A stretch of DNA of 64,000 nucleotides from Hyphomicrobium sp. MC1 (GCF_000253295.1 NC_015717.1:3410001-3474000); one strand, 5' to 3'. Numbered from the stretch's first letter, positions 1 through 8,838 are shown. Made by a program: numbers and translations. The notes: generated by a model not told the origin, from the letters alone.

Positions 1-778
1 CCTTCGCGATGATGGCGCGGCCTTCTTTTTCATTTGCCCGGTAAAAGGCGAGCGCCTCGTCCCAAGATTTAATCAGCGCGAGAATTTGACCCGGCTTTTT
101 CTTGATCATGTCCTCGTGAACCGTCAGCACATCGCTGATGAGGCCAGGGTCTTCGCCCGCGGAGTAGACGATTTTCGCGGCCTTGTCCTGACCGAGCGCG
201 ACCGTGAGATATGGTTCATACGTTACGGAGATCGGCACCTGGCCCGCAATCAGCGCTGATCCAGCCTGCGCCGCTGGCATCGGCACGCGCTGGATATCGT
301 TGATCGACATGCCATTCTGCGCAAGGGCGTAGTTGATCAGGACATCGCTGGTGGAACCCTCTTCGAATGCCACCTGTTTGCCTTTGAAATCTTTGACGCT
401 ATCGACGCCCTTCGCCATGATCGCGTCGGCCTTGAGACTGAAGTCCAAGAGCAAGACGATCTTGAGAGGCGTGCCCGCCTGGGCAACAACAAGAGCACTG
501 TGCGTCGGCACGCTCTCGACGTCGAGCTGACCACCCGCCATCGCGGCGTCGATATCTTTCTGCTCCGAGAAGTTCACGATCTGAACGTCGTCGAGGCCGT
601 TCTTCTTGAAGATGCCCTTTGCAGCAGCGATGTGCCAAGGACCATAGCCAAGCCACGGCTGCACGCCGATTTTGACAGTGCCCGGCTCGGGCTTGATCGG
701 AATCGTATCCGCTGCCTGTGCAGCACCAAAAGAGACGGTGAGCAAGCCCACTGCCAGAGAGACAACCCGTTGAAGCAT
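1..778 (-). CDS. ABC transporter periplasmic binding protein, NrtA/SsuA/TauA (NMT1) type, partial
   Basis: The gene starts at 778 and runs off the left edge, so only about 259 codons are visible. Residues 1-22 form a typical Sec signal peptide (MLQRVVSLAVGLL, then an AQA-type cleavage site). The mature protein opens with KIGVQPWLGYGPWHIAAAKG, followed by FKKNGLD and a DAAMAGGQLD segment. This is the pattern of the NMT1/SsuA-like family that binds nitrate, sulfonates, taurine or thiamine precursors in the periplasm for an ABC importer. The ligand cannot be named. Permease and ATPase genes would lie beyond the edge. No gene is visible in the 227 bases upstream (779-1005). Confidence 0.85.
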   Translation of the reverse strand, partial: MLQRVVSLAVGLLTVSFGAAQAADTIPIKPEPGTVKIGVQPWLGYGPWHIAAAKGIFKKNGLDDVQIVNFSEQKDIDAAMAGGQLDVESVPTHSALVVAQAGTPLKIVLLLDFSLKADAIMAKGVDSVKDFKGKQVAFEEGSTSDVLINYALAQNGMSINDIQRVPMPAAQAGSALIAGQVPISVTYEPYLTVALGQDKAAKIVYSAGEDPGLISDVLTVHEDMIKKKPGQILALIKSWDEALAFYRANEKEGRAIIAK

Positions 779-1005
779 TCCCACTCCTCTCGCTTTGCTA
801 GCCTTAAATCGTGCTGATCATACTACAAATAGAACAATAGAATGATAGCAAGATATGTGCCAGCGCATGACGATGCGTTTTGGCTTGGTTTCTGGGAGTA
901 ACTAGATGAAGGAGATCGGTGCTACGCTTACTCAGTCGGCATTGTGCCCGAAATGTAACCCCTTCGGATGCTGTCTAGCCGAGAATTGCTGCATGGAGGT
1001 CACCA

Positions 1006-2499
1006 TCACGTCAGACCATTCCGTAGAAGTCGCCGAGCTTCTCTGATTGCATTTTCAAAGTTTGCAACGACCTGAGTCATACTATCGACCTGGTCGTCAT
1101 CGGAAATATTTGGAAACGCGCTCACCTCGTAGAGAAACTTTTCTAGAAATGATGCCGACATCGGTATCAGTACTTCGCCGGCATCAATTCTGAGGATCGC
1201 TCGTCCGAAACGTTCTATCTTGGTGTCGGATGGTCGACATTTTGGTGCTGCTCCCGGCATGATCGGGGAGGACGTTGCCGTGGACGACGATATGTTGCGA
1301 TAGCCGGTCCGCCTCAGATGCTGCGCTACGCCTAGACCAACGCCCCGCTCGTCGACAACCACTAGAGCTGGCCGGTCCCGCTCGATCTCAGCCTTGATCG
1401 TTGCAAGTACCTCCGGCAGTTCAAGCTTCACCGAGATAACTTGTGTCAAATGAAGCGCGTCTCTGTTGTCTGTATTGGCGGCCAGCCCCCACTTCGTACA
1501 GACGCTCGCATTTCCGCTTACGGTCGCGCCGACATCCCAGGAATGAATGCTCAGTTCGAACTTCGGCGGCTTCGATAAATCGAACCGCTGGAAACGTTCG
1601 ACCGAGAGCATGCCAGATCCGCCAACCGTCGGTCGCTGCTGATACTGACCGTCCCAGACGTGACGCGGAAGACTGGCTTTGAGCTTCGCCGCGTCCTCTG
1701 CTGTCATGCGCGCCGGATTGAGCACATCGTCGGGCCGGCGGTGCATCGTCAGCTTGCCGTGACACTCGTACTTCTCTTCTTTTTCAGCAATCATCGGCAG
1801 CTTCAGAACGAAATCGGCATTCGGTTCGAGCGTTGCCGAAAGGTCGTCCGGAGCCAGCCGGTGCATGACAAGAATAAGTGCACCCTTTGACTGATCGTTG
1901 AAACGCGTCGAAACCGAGTTCGACATCCAATCGCGAACGCGAGCTTTAACGTGCTCCGAACCGGCGTCATCGGCCTGTATCGGATCGTCGACGATGATGA
2001 GGTCGGCACCGAAGCCCGTGATGTCGCTTCCGACCGCTGTCGCATAGCGGCCACCTTTTTGGGTCGTACGAATGTGATCTTCGGATTTTTTGTCGAGAAC
2101 CGTTTCAGGAAAAATCTGTCCGTAGATTGGCGACAGCATCAGTGTACGGGTCATCACCGAAAGATCGTGTGCAAGATCGTCGCCATACGAGATCGCGATG
2201 AACTTGGATGCCGGGTTGCGTCCTAGGCGCCACGCGACGTAGAAGACGGACACCATCATCGACTTCATGTGTCGTGGTGGTAGGTTGATGTTGACGCGTC
2301 GATACTTTCCCTCTTCCACCTGCATCAACAGATCGGCCAAGACTTGTAGATAGTCTGCATAGACAAGGTCGCTGCCCGGGTGCAGAACTCTGAACGTCAG
2401 CTCCACGAAACACATGAAGTCGGCGCGTGCCATTGCGATCAAAGCATCGAACGGCTCGATGTCGTCGCCTGTCTGCTTCGGAACAGCTAACGCGCTCAT
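1006..2499 (-). CDS. Phage terminase large subunit
   Basis: This 497-residue protein is a two-domain DNA-packaging motor subunit. The N-terminal ATPase shows NLPPRHMKS (the PPRxxKS Walker A variant of this family, near residue 92) and a Walker B strand ADLIIVDDP near residue 165. The C-terminal RNase H-like nuclease shows acidic motifs SWDVGA, VVVDERGVG and DDQVDSMTQ. In a phage it would cut concatemeric DNA and pump it into the prohead. Length and domains look complete. It starts one base after the stop of the DUF5681 gene, as in many prophages and prophage-derived islands of alphaproteobacteria. No portal, capsid or tail genes follow, so this is a remnant. Confidence 0.93.
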   Translation of the reverse strand: MSALAVPKQTGDDIEPFDALIAMARADFMCFVELTFRVLHPGSDLVYADYLQVLADLLMQVEEGKYRRVNINLPPRHMKSMMVSVFYVAWRLGRNPASKFIAISYGDDLAHDLSVMTRTLMLSPIYGQIFPETVLDKKSEDHIRTTQKGGRYATAVGSDITGFGADLIIVDDPIQADDAGSEHVKARVRDWMSNSVSTRFNDQSKGALILVMHRLAPDDLSATLEPNADFVLKLPMIAEKEEKYECHGKLTMHRRPDDVLNPARMTAEDAAKLKASLPRHVWDGQYQQRPTVGGSGMLSVERFQRFDLSKPPKFELSIHSWDVGATVSGNASVCTKWGLAANTDNRDALHLTQVISVKLELPEVLATIKAEIERDRPALVVVDERGVGLGVAQHLRRTGYRNISSSTATSSPIMPGAAPKCRPSDTKIERFGRAILRIDAGEVLIPMSASFLEKFLYEVSAFPNISDDDQVDSMTQVVANFENAIREARRLLRNGLT

Positions 2500-2500
2500 C

Positions 2501-2908
2501 TTATTTGCTTCCGCCTGTCGAATTCAGGTGATCAAACCGTTTCAGCATACGCTTGATGGTATCGTCGCTCGGCAACGCGAAGGGCTCTCCGGAACCTGCA
2601 TTCGCCGCCGCCTCCGGTTCGGCAGCCAGCTGGAAAATCACGCGGGCCGCTGCAAGATCGCCCTCGAGTGCTTTGCTAAAGACACGTCGCGCAAGCGCCT
2701 CCAACTTAGAAACGGTGACGATGTTCTCACCTTGCTTTATCTTGATGTGCTTGGTGGCCTCTTTTGCCATGATCTCCTGGAGGGTCGGCGCGCCCTTCGG
2801 TCGACCCTTCGGGTTGCCTGATTGACCAGGCTTAAACTGATGCTGTTTCGGAGGACGACCGTAACCAACAGCATCCTTCGATGACACCTTGATTGGCTTC
2901 TCAGACAT
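2501..2908 (-). CDS. DUF5681 domain protein next to terminase
   Basis: This is a small basic protein of 135 residues. Its N-terminal QFKPGQSGNPKGRPKG signature (about residues 25-40) defines the DUF5681 family, which is very common beside terminase and ParB/methyltransferase genes in alphaproteobacterial prophages. The rest is helical and charged. A role as small-terminase-like DNA recognition protein is a guess from position only. The start is well supported: GAGGGAGA lies just upstream of the ATG. Its first 172 bases overlap, in another frame, the 3' end of the methyltransferase ORF; a second frameshift there could explain this. Confidence 0.85.
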   Translation of the reverse strand: MSEKPIKVSSKDAVGYGRPPKQHQFKPGQSGNPKGRPKGAPTLQEIMAKEATKHIKIKQGENIVTVSKLEALARRVFSKALEGDLAAARVIFQLAAEPEAAANAGSGEPFALPSDDTIKRMLKRFDHLNSTGGSK

Positions 2909-3772
2909 TGGTGCTCTCCCTCGTGCGGGGACGCTGTACTGCGCCGTCGCGCGGCCGCAGCATGCGTCTCGCCAGTTTCTTCAAGGATCGCCTCGTATCC
3001 CGTCATCTGCTGCCATCTGTGGATCGCGACATCACAGTACCGGCCGTCGATCTCGATTGCGCGGCAGATGCGACCGGTCGCCTCTGCCGCAAGCAGCATC
3101 GAGCCCGATCCGAGGAAGCAGTCGAGGACGACGTCGCCGCGGTCCGTGATATCGAGAAGGGCGTCCTCGAGCATCGCACGCGGCTTAACGGTCGGATGTA
3201 CAGCCAGGCCTTCGCGCGCATCCGAGCCCACGCTGGATGCACCCGGATACGTCCAGACATTGCTGCGATAGCGTCCCCAGCGCCCGAGCTCGACGTTATT
3301 TTTGTGCGATGCGCTACCCTTCTTGAAGACCGGAAGCATCTCGTGCGCCGATCGCCAGAGGCTGCCTTGCCCGGCGTTAGATTTTGACCAGACGATGATG
3401 TTCAAGAGACCCAAATCGAGCTCGCGCCCGGCGGAGAGGATGAGTTCGACGCTGCGCCAATCGATGAACGTCGCGAGAAGGCCCCCGTCGACAAGGACCG
3501 ATGATGCGAGTTGCATCCAATCCCTGTTGAAGACATCGAACTCTTCACGGCTCAGTTCACCGTGCGCGACCTGAAACTCTCGATGATGTGCCTGGCCCGT
3601 ACAGTGGCCTTGGATCGGAACGTTGAACGGGACGTCGGTCAAGGCGAGCTGGGCACCCTCGTCAGCTCCTATGAGCCGCTGATAGGCTTCGCGGTCACGT
3701 GCGTCGCCTTGAATCAGTCGATGGTCTCCCAATACCCAGATATCTCCCGGTCGAGAAACGCTCGACTGGGGG
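2737..3772 (-). CDS. DNA (adenine/cytosine-N4) methyltransferase half of a frameshifted ParB-MTase gene
   Basis: The protein sequence resumes at SVSRPGDIWVLGDHRL just after a G5 run (3768-3772 on the plus strand). It carries the beta-class methyltransferase order: motif IV first (LTDVPFNVPI, an unusual DVPF in place of DPPY), then motif I late (LDCFLGSGS). In relatives an N-terminal ParB domain and this domain form one protein of roughly 430-450 residues. Here the ParB half sits upstream in another frame, and removing one base of the G5 run fuses them cleanly. After residues AILEETGET the reading frame runs on into the DUF5681 gene, which suggests a second indel. Likely a phage modification enzyme, probably inactive unless the shifts are sequencing errors. 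Confidence 0.7.
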
Positions 3773-4366
3773 AAGCGGCGGGAGGACCTCGTCTTCGGGA
3801 CTGTCGCCATCCTTTTCGAGCAGAAGGGTATCAACCTCAGCAAGCTCGAAGCCGGTTGCGAGGATGTCTTCATCAAGTTCTATCAGCTCCTCGAACTCAA
3901 CCTTGAGAGCCTCGATATCCCAGTCACCCGTTTCGGCAAGCCGATTGAGAGCGATCGAGAGCGCACGGCGCTCGCTGTCGTTAAGATGTTCAATCCGGAT
4001 GACCGGTACGGTTTCGAGGTCGAGGCTGCGGGCTGCCTCCCAGACGACGTGCCCGTGCACGATGCGACCGTCACTATCGATCAAGATCGGAACACAGATC
4101 CCGAACCGCTTCAGGCTCAGTTGGACCTTGGCAGATTGTGGGGCAGCCGATCGGCGTACTCGTCGGTCCGCTGAGTGCAGGGCGCCGGTAGGTAAATATT
4201 CGACATCCAGGTTCGGTACGAGATCGTTGCGCTGACGAGCGGCCGAACCTTCGCAGGAGGCCAGTGTCTTTTGCGACTGCCGCCGGTTCCGCGACTTCTC
4301 CTGTAGAGCTGATTTGAGACCGGCCGCGGGCCGAACCGGGGTCTTGGTTGATCGAGCATTTGCCAT
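3695..4366 (-). CDS. ParB-like nuclease-domain half of a frameshifted ParB-MTase gene
   Basis: Residues about 55-180 form a ParB/Srx-type domain: FGICVPILIDSDGRIVHGHV, then ALSIALNRLAE and FELAEVDTLL. This is the usual N-terminal half of phage-borne ParB-methyltransferase fusions. The last roughly 25 residues (after EDEVLPPLPP) are out of frame; the true continuation is in the methyltransferase frame. The frames differ by one base at the G5 run 3768-3772. The start is supported by GGAG 10 bases upstream of the ATG at 4366. Together with the next ORF it should be read as one broken gene. Confidence 0.75.
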   Translation of the reverse strand: MANARSTKTPVRPAAGLKSALQEKSRNRRQSQKTLASCEGSAARQRNDLVPNLDVEYLPTGALHSADRRVRRSAAPQSAKVQLSLKRFGICVPILIDSDGRIVHGHVVWEAARSLDLETVPVIRIEHLNDSERRALSIALNRLAETGDWDIEALKVEFEELIELDEDILATGFELAEVDTLLLEKDGDSPEDEVLPPLPPVERFSTGRYLGIGRPSTDSRRRT

Positions 4367-4378
4367 CGACTTCGCACT

Positions 4379-5263
4379 CCAGGCTGTGAACAGATACGTT
4401 CACCACTAGAATGGAAGTCGCCAATCGAGGGCCCGACATCACGCAGCGCTCATCAGGTCCGAGCTTGGCTCGAGGACCTGGTTGAAGCGCAGCCGACGTA
4501 CTGCCCATCCTTGGCTTGACTGGCTCGCTTGGACAACCGCCACCTCAAGGGTGAAGCGTCCAAGACGCAAAGTCGGGCAAGTGAAGTCGCCGTTCAAGAG
4601 CAAAAAATGGGGGTGGTTCGTTTGCGACCCACCCACTTTTTGAGGCACGTCGATCGATACAATCAAACATCCCGGTGCCTAAGAACTAGCTTCTCGGAGG
4701 CTATTGTCCGCCCGCTTCTCAAAATCCCTGAAATTCCCTGTTCGGTCGCTTAGGGATTTCGCTATTTGTGCAGCGGAAAAAGCGCGGGAAAACAAGCGAG
4801 CTGTGGGGACACGAGGCATCTACGCGGCGCAAATTTCGCGACTTCCCTGTTAAATTCACTGTTTGCAGGGATTTCCCTTCAGAGACTGGTTCGCGGCAGA
4901 CTGCCAGCACAGCCAGCGACTAAGTCATTGAAATCGCTGTATATTTTATGATTTCCCTAGACGGGATTTCGTCGCAAAATCCGCGCATGTCGCAGCTTGT
5001 GGACGGCTTCGCCGGAGAAGCCAAAGTGTCTGGAAGCATGCAATGTGATTGAGGAGGAGCAAATGCACTTCTCGCCGGACGGACGATTTCTCTACATCAA
5101 CGGTATAGCCTTTGCGCTTTCGCATCACCTCGTGCTGTCAGTGATATTTCGCGTAACTCGGGCTTACCGGAAACTTGCGGTTTGGGGCGGCAACATCGCC
5201 AAGCGGCACTAGCTTTGAGCAACGAGGAAGCATTTTCCTGCTCGCAAATACTAGGAGTGTGTC
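4379..5263. other. Gene-poor stretch between prophage remnant and DUF1622 gene
   Basis: No convincing gene was found; the short ORFs here lack family features and ribosome binding sites. The interval holds a bidirectional terminator (4602-4641). From about 4725 to 4975 it holds an AT-richer block with several copies of an AGGGATTT/AGGGAATTT-like word in both orientations. Confidence 0.5.
4602..4641. terminator. Bidirectional intrinsic terminator
   Basis: An A6 tract precedes GGGTGG, an 11-12 base loop, then CCACCC followed by T5. Both strands therefore show a GC stem followed by a U tract. It lies upstream of the prophage genes and may bound the element. Confidence 0.6.
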
Positions 5264-5656
5264 GTGGAGGCCTGGTTTATTGAAGCCGGAAAAACAGCGG
5301 TTCTGCTCATCGATGCGGTAGCGCTACTGATCATCGTCCTCGGAACGATTGAGGCGTTCGTGAACGGTAGTGTTGTGTTGTTGGGATCCCGGACGGGACA
5401 CGAACGTCGCGATGTGTGGTTGCGCTATGCGCGATGGCTCGTTGCCGGACTCACGTTTCAGCTAGCCGCCGACATAATCGAAACATCCATCACAACGGAT
5501 TGGCAAGCCGTGGCTCGTCTGGCCGCTGTTGCGCTCATTCGTACGATGTTGAACTTCTTTCTCGAACGAGATCTCGAAGAGGTGAGGGATCGCCAGCGAA
5601 GGGATACCGACACAAAAGAAAATGGAGAGAAGATGGTACGCACAAGGACATTTTAG
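5264..5656 (+). CDS. DUF1622 family membrane protein
   Basis: This 130-residue protein has three hydrophobic helices: about residues 10-35 (AVLLIDAVALLIIVLGTIEA), 57-72 and 84-98. It includes the conserved R-x-x-x-x-RYARWLVAGLTFQLAADI segment and the TSITTDW loop of the DUF1622 family. The family is widespread and of unknown function. The start is a GTG with AGGAG seven bases upstream. The C-terminal tail is charged and probably cytoplasmic. It stands alone, with no operon partner in sight. Confidence 0.85.
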   Translation: MEAWFIEAGKTAVLLIDAVALLIIVLGTIEAFVNGSVVLLGSRTGHERRDVWLRYARWLVAGLTFQLAADIIETSITTDWQAVARLAAVALIRTMLNFFLERDLEEVRDRQRRDTDTKENGEKMVRTRTF

Positions 5657-6118
5657 TCCATGTCTGCTTATGGGACGGCAGCAGATGCTATTGCGACAGC
5701 ATTTGCATTTAGCGGCCGTCGCGCACCATGTCTGCACGGCAGGCATCGCACTAGCGATAGGTTGGCTCAAACTCACCACTTATCGATCACCTCGAACTAC
5801 TCCCCGCTCTCAGCCCGTACTGTGCTGGCATTAATCCGACATGCCGCTGGAACGCAGCTTCGGATTGGGCCTCCCTATCGTCCCCATCGCCGCGACCGAG
5901 TTGGACGTCGCGCGCGAGGCGTTCGCAGCCGGCGTCATGCGCACAATAAAGAGGGAAGCCGGTGCCGGAGGCAAAACGGCTTCCCTAAGAGGTCCCGCCA
6001 GACGAGATAAGCGGGACCATTCTGCTCTATTTGTCGGTCAAAGCGATCGCAGGGCTTACGCTCTAATTTTCTTCAAACGAAATAGAAGAATGTCGCGACG
6101 AGACGATCTCTCCGCCGC
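5657..6118. other. Intergenic region downstream of the porin gene
   Basis: No gene is supported. Two overlapping plus-strand ORFs (5660-6010 and 5841-6152) have shifting composition, no ribosome binding site and no recognisable family. The clear structure here is a pair of strong hairpins at 5953-6018. Confidence 0.5.
5953..6018 (-). terminator. Tandem hairpins, likely terminator of the porin gene
   Basis: Two perfect stems lie in tandem: GGTCCCGC/GCGGGACC (5991-5998 with 6011-6018) and GGGAAGCCG/CGGCTTCCC (5953-5961 with 5977-5985). Read on the minus strand, the second is followed by TCTTTATT, a U-rich tail. The porin stop codon lies 100 bases upstream. Confidence 0.6.
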
Positions 6119-7432
6119 TCAGAAGTTTATCAGTGCGCCCATTCCGACATAATCGAAGTCATCGTAGGCAACGCCGACTTTGTTGTTATCGTCGTAGTTC
6201 AAGTGACGATACTTTACCCAAATTGACATTGCGGCCGCATCGATTTCCTGGACCGCGCCAAGGCCCCACAACTGAGTTGCGTCTTCGGTCGCATCAAAGC
6301 CGTTGCCAATCTGAGCTGATTGCGAGAACTCGTCGGTGCCGTGGGCGTGCAAATATTCGCCGTAAAGGACGGTGTGGCCAAGGGGAAGCCAGCGTTGACG
6401 GATACCGCCCTTCAAATAGTAGGTTTCTGACTGTCCCATGTTGTCGGCGTCGTAGCCGTCATGTCCATATGCGCCGTAAGCGAACAAACCCGTTGGAATA
6501 TGTTCGACGTACGCGCCGGCCTGAAAATATTGCTGAGTTGCACTGACGCCGAGATTCAGATTTTCGTCGGTGCTCTCGAAATAGGCCGCGACCGCCGCCA
6601 CCTTGAAGTCTTTCCATTGGCCGACATACCTAGTCGCTATTGACCAGATGTCATCCTCGCCCCACGCGGCAGAGACCGAAAACCCCCCGAAGTCCGGAGA
6701 ATCATATCGGACAGTGTTTCGCGGAAATCCGTCGCAATCCCCCAAGGCACCGCCAGCACTTTGACAGTATCGGCCTCCCCAGACCAGGGCAGAGGACGAT
6801 GCATCAGGCACAAAGCCACCAGAGCCGACAAACGAGCGATTTTTTGCGCGAATGCCGAAGCTGTTGAAATCAAATGCGATCCAGTTAGCCGGGACTAGCG
6901 AACCCGAGCCATCTACTAGAACCGCAGCGTGGTTGGCCGGATCCGATTGTTTGCCGACCGAAACCTTACCGAGCTGATCGCTTTTGACAAACCAAAACGA
7001 TTGCAAGGTTGAAACGCCGTTGGCTGTGCCAGTTAAGGCGTTGGGACCATCGGCACGATCCTGGTTGGTCGTAAGGCTGTCGGAGCTGATTGCTTCGAGG
7101 TGAAGGACATAGCCCGCCGTCAAACCAGGAAGGATCGTTGCCTGGCCGCTAAACTTCACGTGACTGCCAATCGATGACCCAAGGTCGTGGACATAGACAT
7201 TCGATTCGGCTCCGTCGTCCCACCACATGACCTGCTGCCCGACCCACCCAGACACCGTCAGCGATACTTTGCGATTTCCCTTTCGTGCGGTTGTTGCTTC
7301 CAACTCTGCAATGCGCTCCTCAAGGTCCGCACAGCAATTACCTCCGAGATCGGCCGCGTGAGCCGAACTGTCAAAAATCTGAAGTCCGGCGAAGCTCAGC
7401 ACACAGCACGCCGCTATTTTCAGTCGATCCAT
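6119..7432 (-). CDS. Outer-membrane porin, Porin_2-like
   Basis: The protein has a Sec signal peptide (MDRLKIAACC to SSAHA, residues 1-26). A short coiled-coil follows (CCADLEERIAELEA), then the strand VSLTVSGWVGQQVMWWDD typical of alphaproteobacterial porins. Alternating beta strands run to a C-terminal aromatic residue (MGALINF), the signal for BAM-mediated insertion. It should form a trimeric diffusion channel. An upstream in-frame start at 7477 is possible, but 7432 has GGAG ahead of it and places the signal peptide at the N terminus. A palindromic site 50-80 bases upstream, next to a TetR gene, suggests repression of this porin. Confidence 0.85.
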   Translation of the reverse strand: MDRLKIAACCVLSFAGLQIFDSSAHAADLGGNCCADLEERIAELEATTARKGNRKVSLTVSGWVGQQVMWWDDGAESNVYVHDLGSSIGSHVKFSGQATILPGLTAGYVLHLEAISSDSLTTNQDRADGPNALTGTANGVSTLQSFWFVKSDQLGKVSVGKQSDPANHAAVLVDGSGSLVPANWIAFDFNSFGIRAKNRSFVGSGGFVPDASSSALVWGGRYCQSAGGALGDCDGFPRNTVRYDSPDFGGFSVSAAWGEDDIWSIATRYVGQWKDFKVAAVAAYFESTDENLNLGVSATQQYFQAGAYVEHIPTGLFAYGAYGHDGYDADNMGQSETYYLKGGIRQRWLPLGHTVLYGEYLHAHGTDEFSQSAQIGNGFDATEDATQLWGLGAVQEIDAAAMSIWVKYRHLNYDDNNKVGVAYDDFDYVGMGALINF

Positions 7433-7481
7433 TTCCGTTCTCCAACGAGTGCGATCGCGATGTGAAGAACGCCCCATGGAA

Positions 7482-7511
7482 ACAGAACGTTCTGTACGCT
7501 ACAGAACGGTA
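7482..7511. promoter_or_regulatory. Candidate TetR operator upstream of the porin gene
   Basis: ACAGAACGTTCTGT at 7482-7495 is a perfect 14-base palindrome. It overlaps a second inverted repeat, CGTTCTGTA-cgc-TACAGAACG at 7488-7508. Three half-sites in 27 bases, between the TetR gene and the porin it precedes, fit a repressor site. Confidence 0.5.
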
Positions 7512-7657
7512 TGTTTCTTCTTTTGGGAAATGATTCTCAACGGCAAAGCCCAATTTTGAGCGCGCCTTTAAGTGCGCGTATCTTCTGCGCGACACATTCC
7601 AATATTTGAATATTTTTTGGGCATGCCTGGAGGGCAATTAGGCGAGCAATACCATTG

Positions 7658-8332
7658 CTAGCTTCGCTCTCTCTGTTTGGCACTTTCGCGCCGTACAGGT
7701 GCCTTTGCCAAATCTCGGATTTCGGAAGATTTAAGAATAATCTCCAACGTTCGCTGAGCGACCTGCGCCGGCTGATCGTCACGAGCGATCAGGGCCATAG
7801 AGATTGCGCCGTCCATCAACAGCATCGTTTGACGGCTCAGCGACTCAGGTGCCGCGTAATCTGTTTGTCTGAAGAGATTACGCAGCCATGATTCAATTTT
7901 TGCTTTATGATGTTGTGCGAGCACACGCAGACGGCCGTCAAACTTATCGTTTTCGCCGACAGCATTGACGAACGGACAGCCGTAAAACTTTTCATCCGAA
8001 AACCAAATCGCCAGAGTCGGAAATATACGATCAACGCATTCTCTTGCCGTCCCTCCGCGACCTTCAACGCTATCAAAGAACCATTTGCGCCACCGCTCGC
8101 CGTCAATCTCAAGAACCGTCTCGACCAGTTTTTCTTTGGATCCGAACGCTTTATAGAGCGTCGTTTTGGCGGTTCCAGCCTTTTCTACAATTGCATCAAC
8201 GCCAATAGCATTGATGCCATAACGCCCGAATAATTCGCTCGCGGCCGAGATCAACCGATCACGCGGCGTCATAGGGGCGTCGGCGCCTAACGTGGCGACC
8301 TTGCTATCCGGTAGTTGATCTTTGGGCTTCAT
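7658..8332 (-). CDS. TetR/AcrR family transcriptional regulator
   Basis: The N-terminal helix-turn-helix spans roughly residues 25-65 (ELFGRYGINAIGVDAIVEKA then TAKTTLYKAFGSKEKLV). An all-helical ligand-binding domain follows, with the ACPFVNA-like segment (GCPFVNAVGE) common in this branch. The ATG at 8332 is chosen; a GTG at 8350 is possible and neither has a strong ribosome binding site. It lies directly upstream of the porin gene on the same strand, with a palindromic candidate operator in between, so the porin is the obvious target. The effector is unknown. Confidence 0.85.
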   Translation of the reverse strand: MKPKDQLPDSKVATLGADAPMTPRDRLISAASELFGRYGINAIGVDAIVEKAGTAKTTLYKAFGSKEKLVETVLEIDGERWRKWFFDSVEGRGGTARECVDRIFPTLAIWFSDEKFYGCPFVNAVGENDKFDGRLRVLAQHHKAKIESWLRNLFRQTDYAAPESLSRQTMLLMDGAISMALIARDDQPAQVAQRTLEIILKSSEIRDLAKAPVRRESAKQRERS

Positions 8333-8437
8333 GGCCGTGGACACTACCACGTGAGATCACCACACGAATAGTGTCACATTTTTTTGGACGAGCTTCGAGG
8401 CGCGTTTGCTCAACGGGCGAATATTGCCGGCCCGACT

Positions 8438-8836
8438 TCAGCCATGCAATGTGGTGGGATCGATAGAAAGCGCAAGACGCTCCACCTTACGTCCAGCGAC
8501 AATGTGCGAGCGCAGAATTTCTTCCACATCCTCTTGCGTCTCGAATCGATACCAAACGCCTTCAGGATAGATGACCAGCACCGGTCCATGTTCGCAAACG
8601 TTCATGCAGCCCGCGTGGTTGATGCGAATGCGCCTAACGCCCGTGGCCATACCAAGCCGACACATATAATCGCAAAGCTGACGACTGCCTTTACCGCCAC
8701 AGGAGCCGCGCCGGTGCGTCGGTGGACGCTCATTCACGCAACAGAATACGTGAATGCGATAAACCGGTTCGCTATCGTTCGCCGCGGAAGATTGAGCTGT
8801 TGCCGATTTACCGCCGTTGCCGCTCACAACTTCCAT
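8438..8836 (-). CDS. (2Fe-2S) ferredoxin of thioredoxin-like fold, cobalt-cluster type
   Basis: The protein has 132 residues. Candidate cluster ligands are in VFCCVNER, RGSCGGKG and the CMNVCEHGP motif near residue 77, followed by VIYPEGVWYRF and EDVEEIL. This is the pattern of the thioredoxin-like 2Fe-2S ferredoxins (family of Aquifex and clostridial Fd) often found with cobW and cbtAB in alphaproteobacterial cobalt/cobalamin regions. It is encoded two bases after the CobW gene, so the two are co-transcribed and probably work together in redox-linked metal delivery. The partner enzyme is unknown. Confidence 0.8.
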   Translation of the reverse strand: MEVVSGNGGKSATAQSSAANDSEPVYRIHVFCCVNERPPTHRRGSCGGKGSRQLCDYMCRLGMATGVRRIRINHAGCMNVCEHGPVLVIYPEGVWYRFETQEDVEEILRSHIVAGRKVERLALSIDPTTLHG

Positions 8837-8838
8837 CC

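Noticed and set aside
1443..2226. Plus-strand ORFs opposite the terminase gene
   Set aside because: Antisense shadows of a well-supported terminase large subunit.
5660..6152. Two overlapping plus-strand ORFs downstream of the DUF1622 gene
   Set aside because: Composition shifts along the ORFs, no ribosome binding site, no family features, and they run through strong terminator hairpins and into the porin gene on the other strand.
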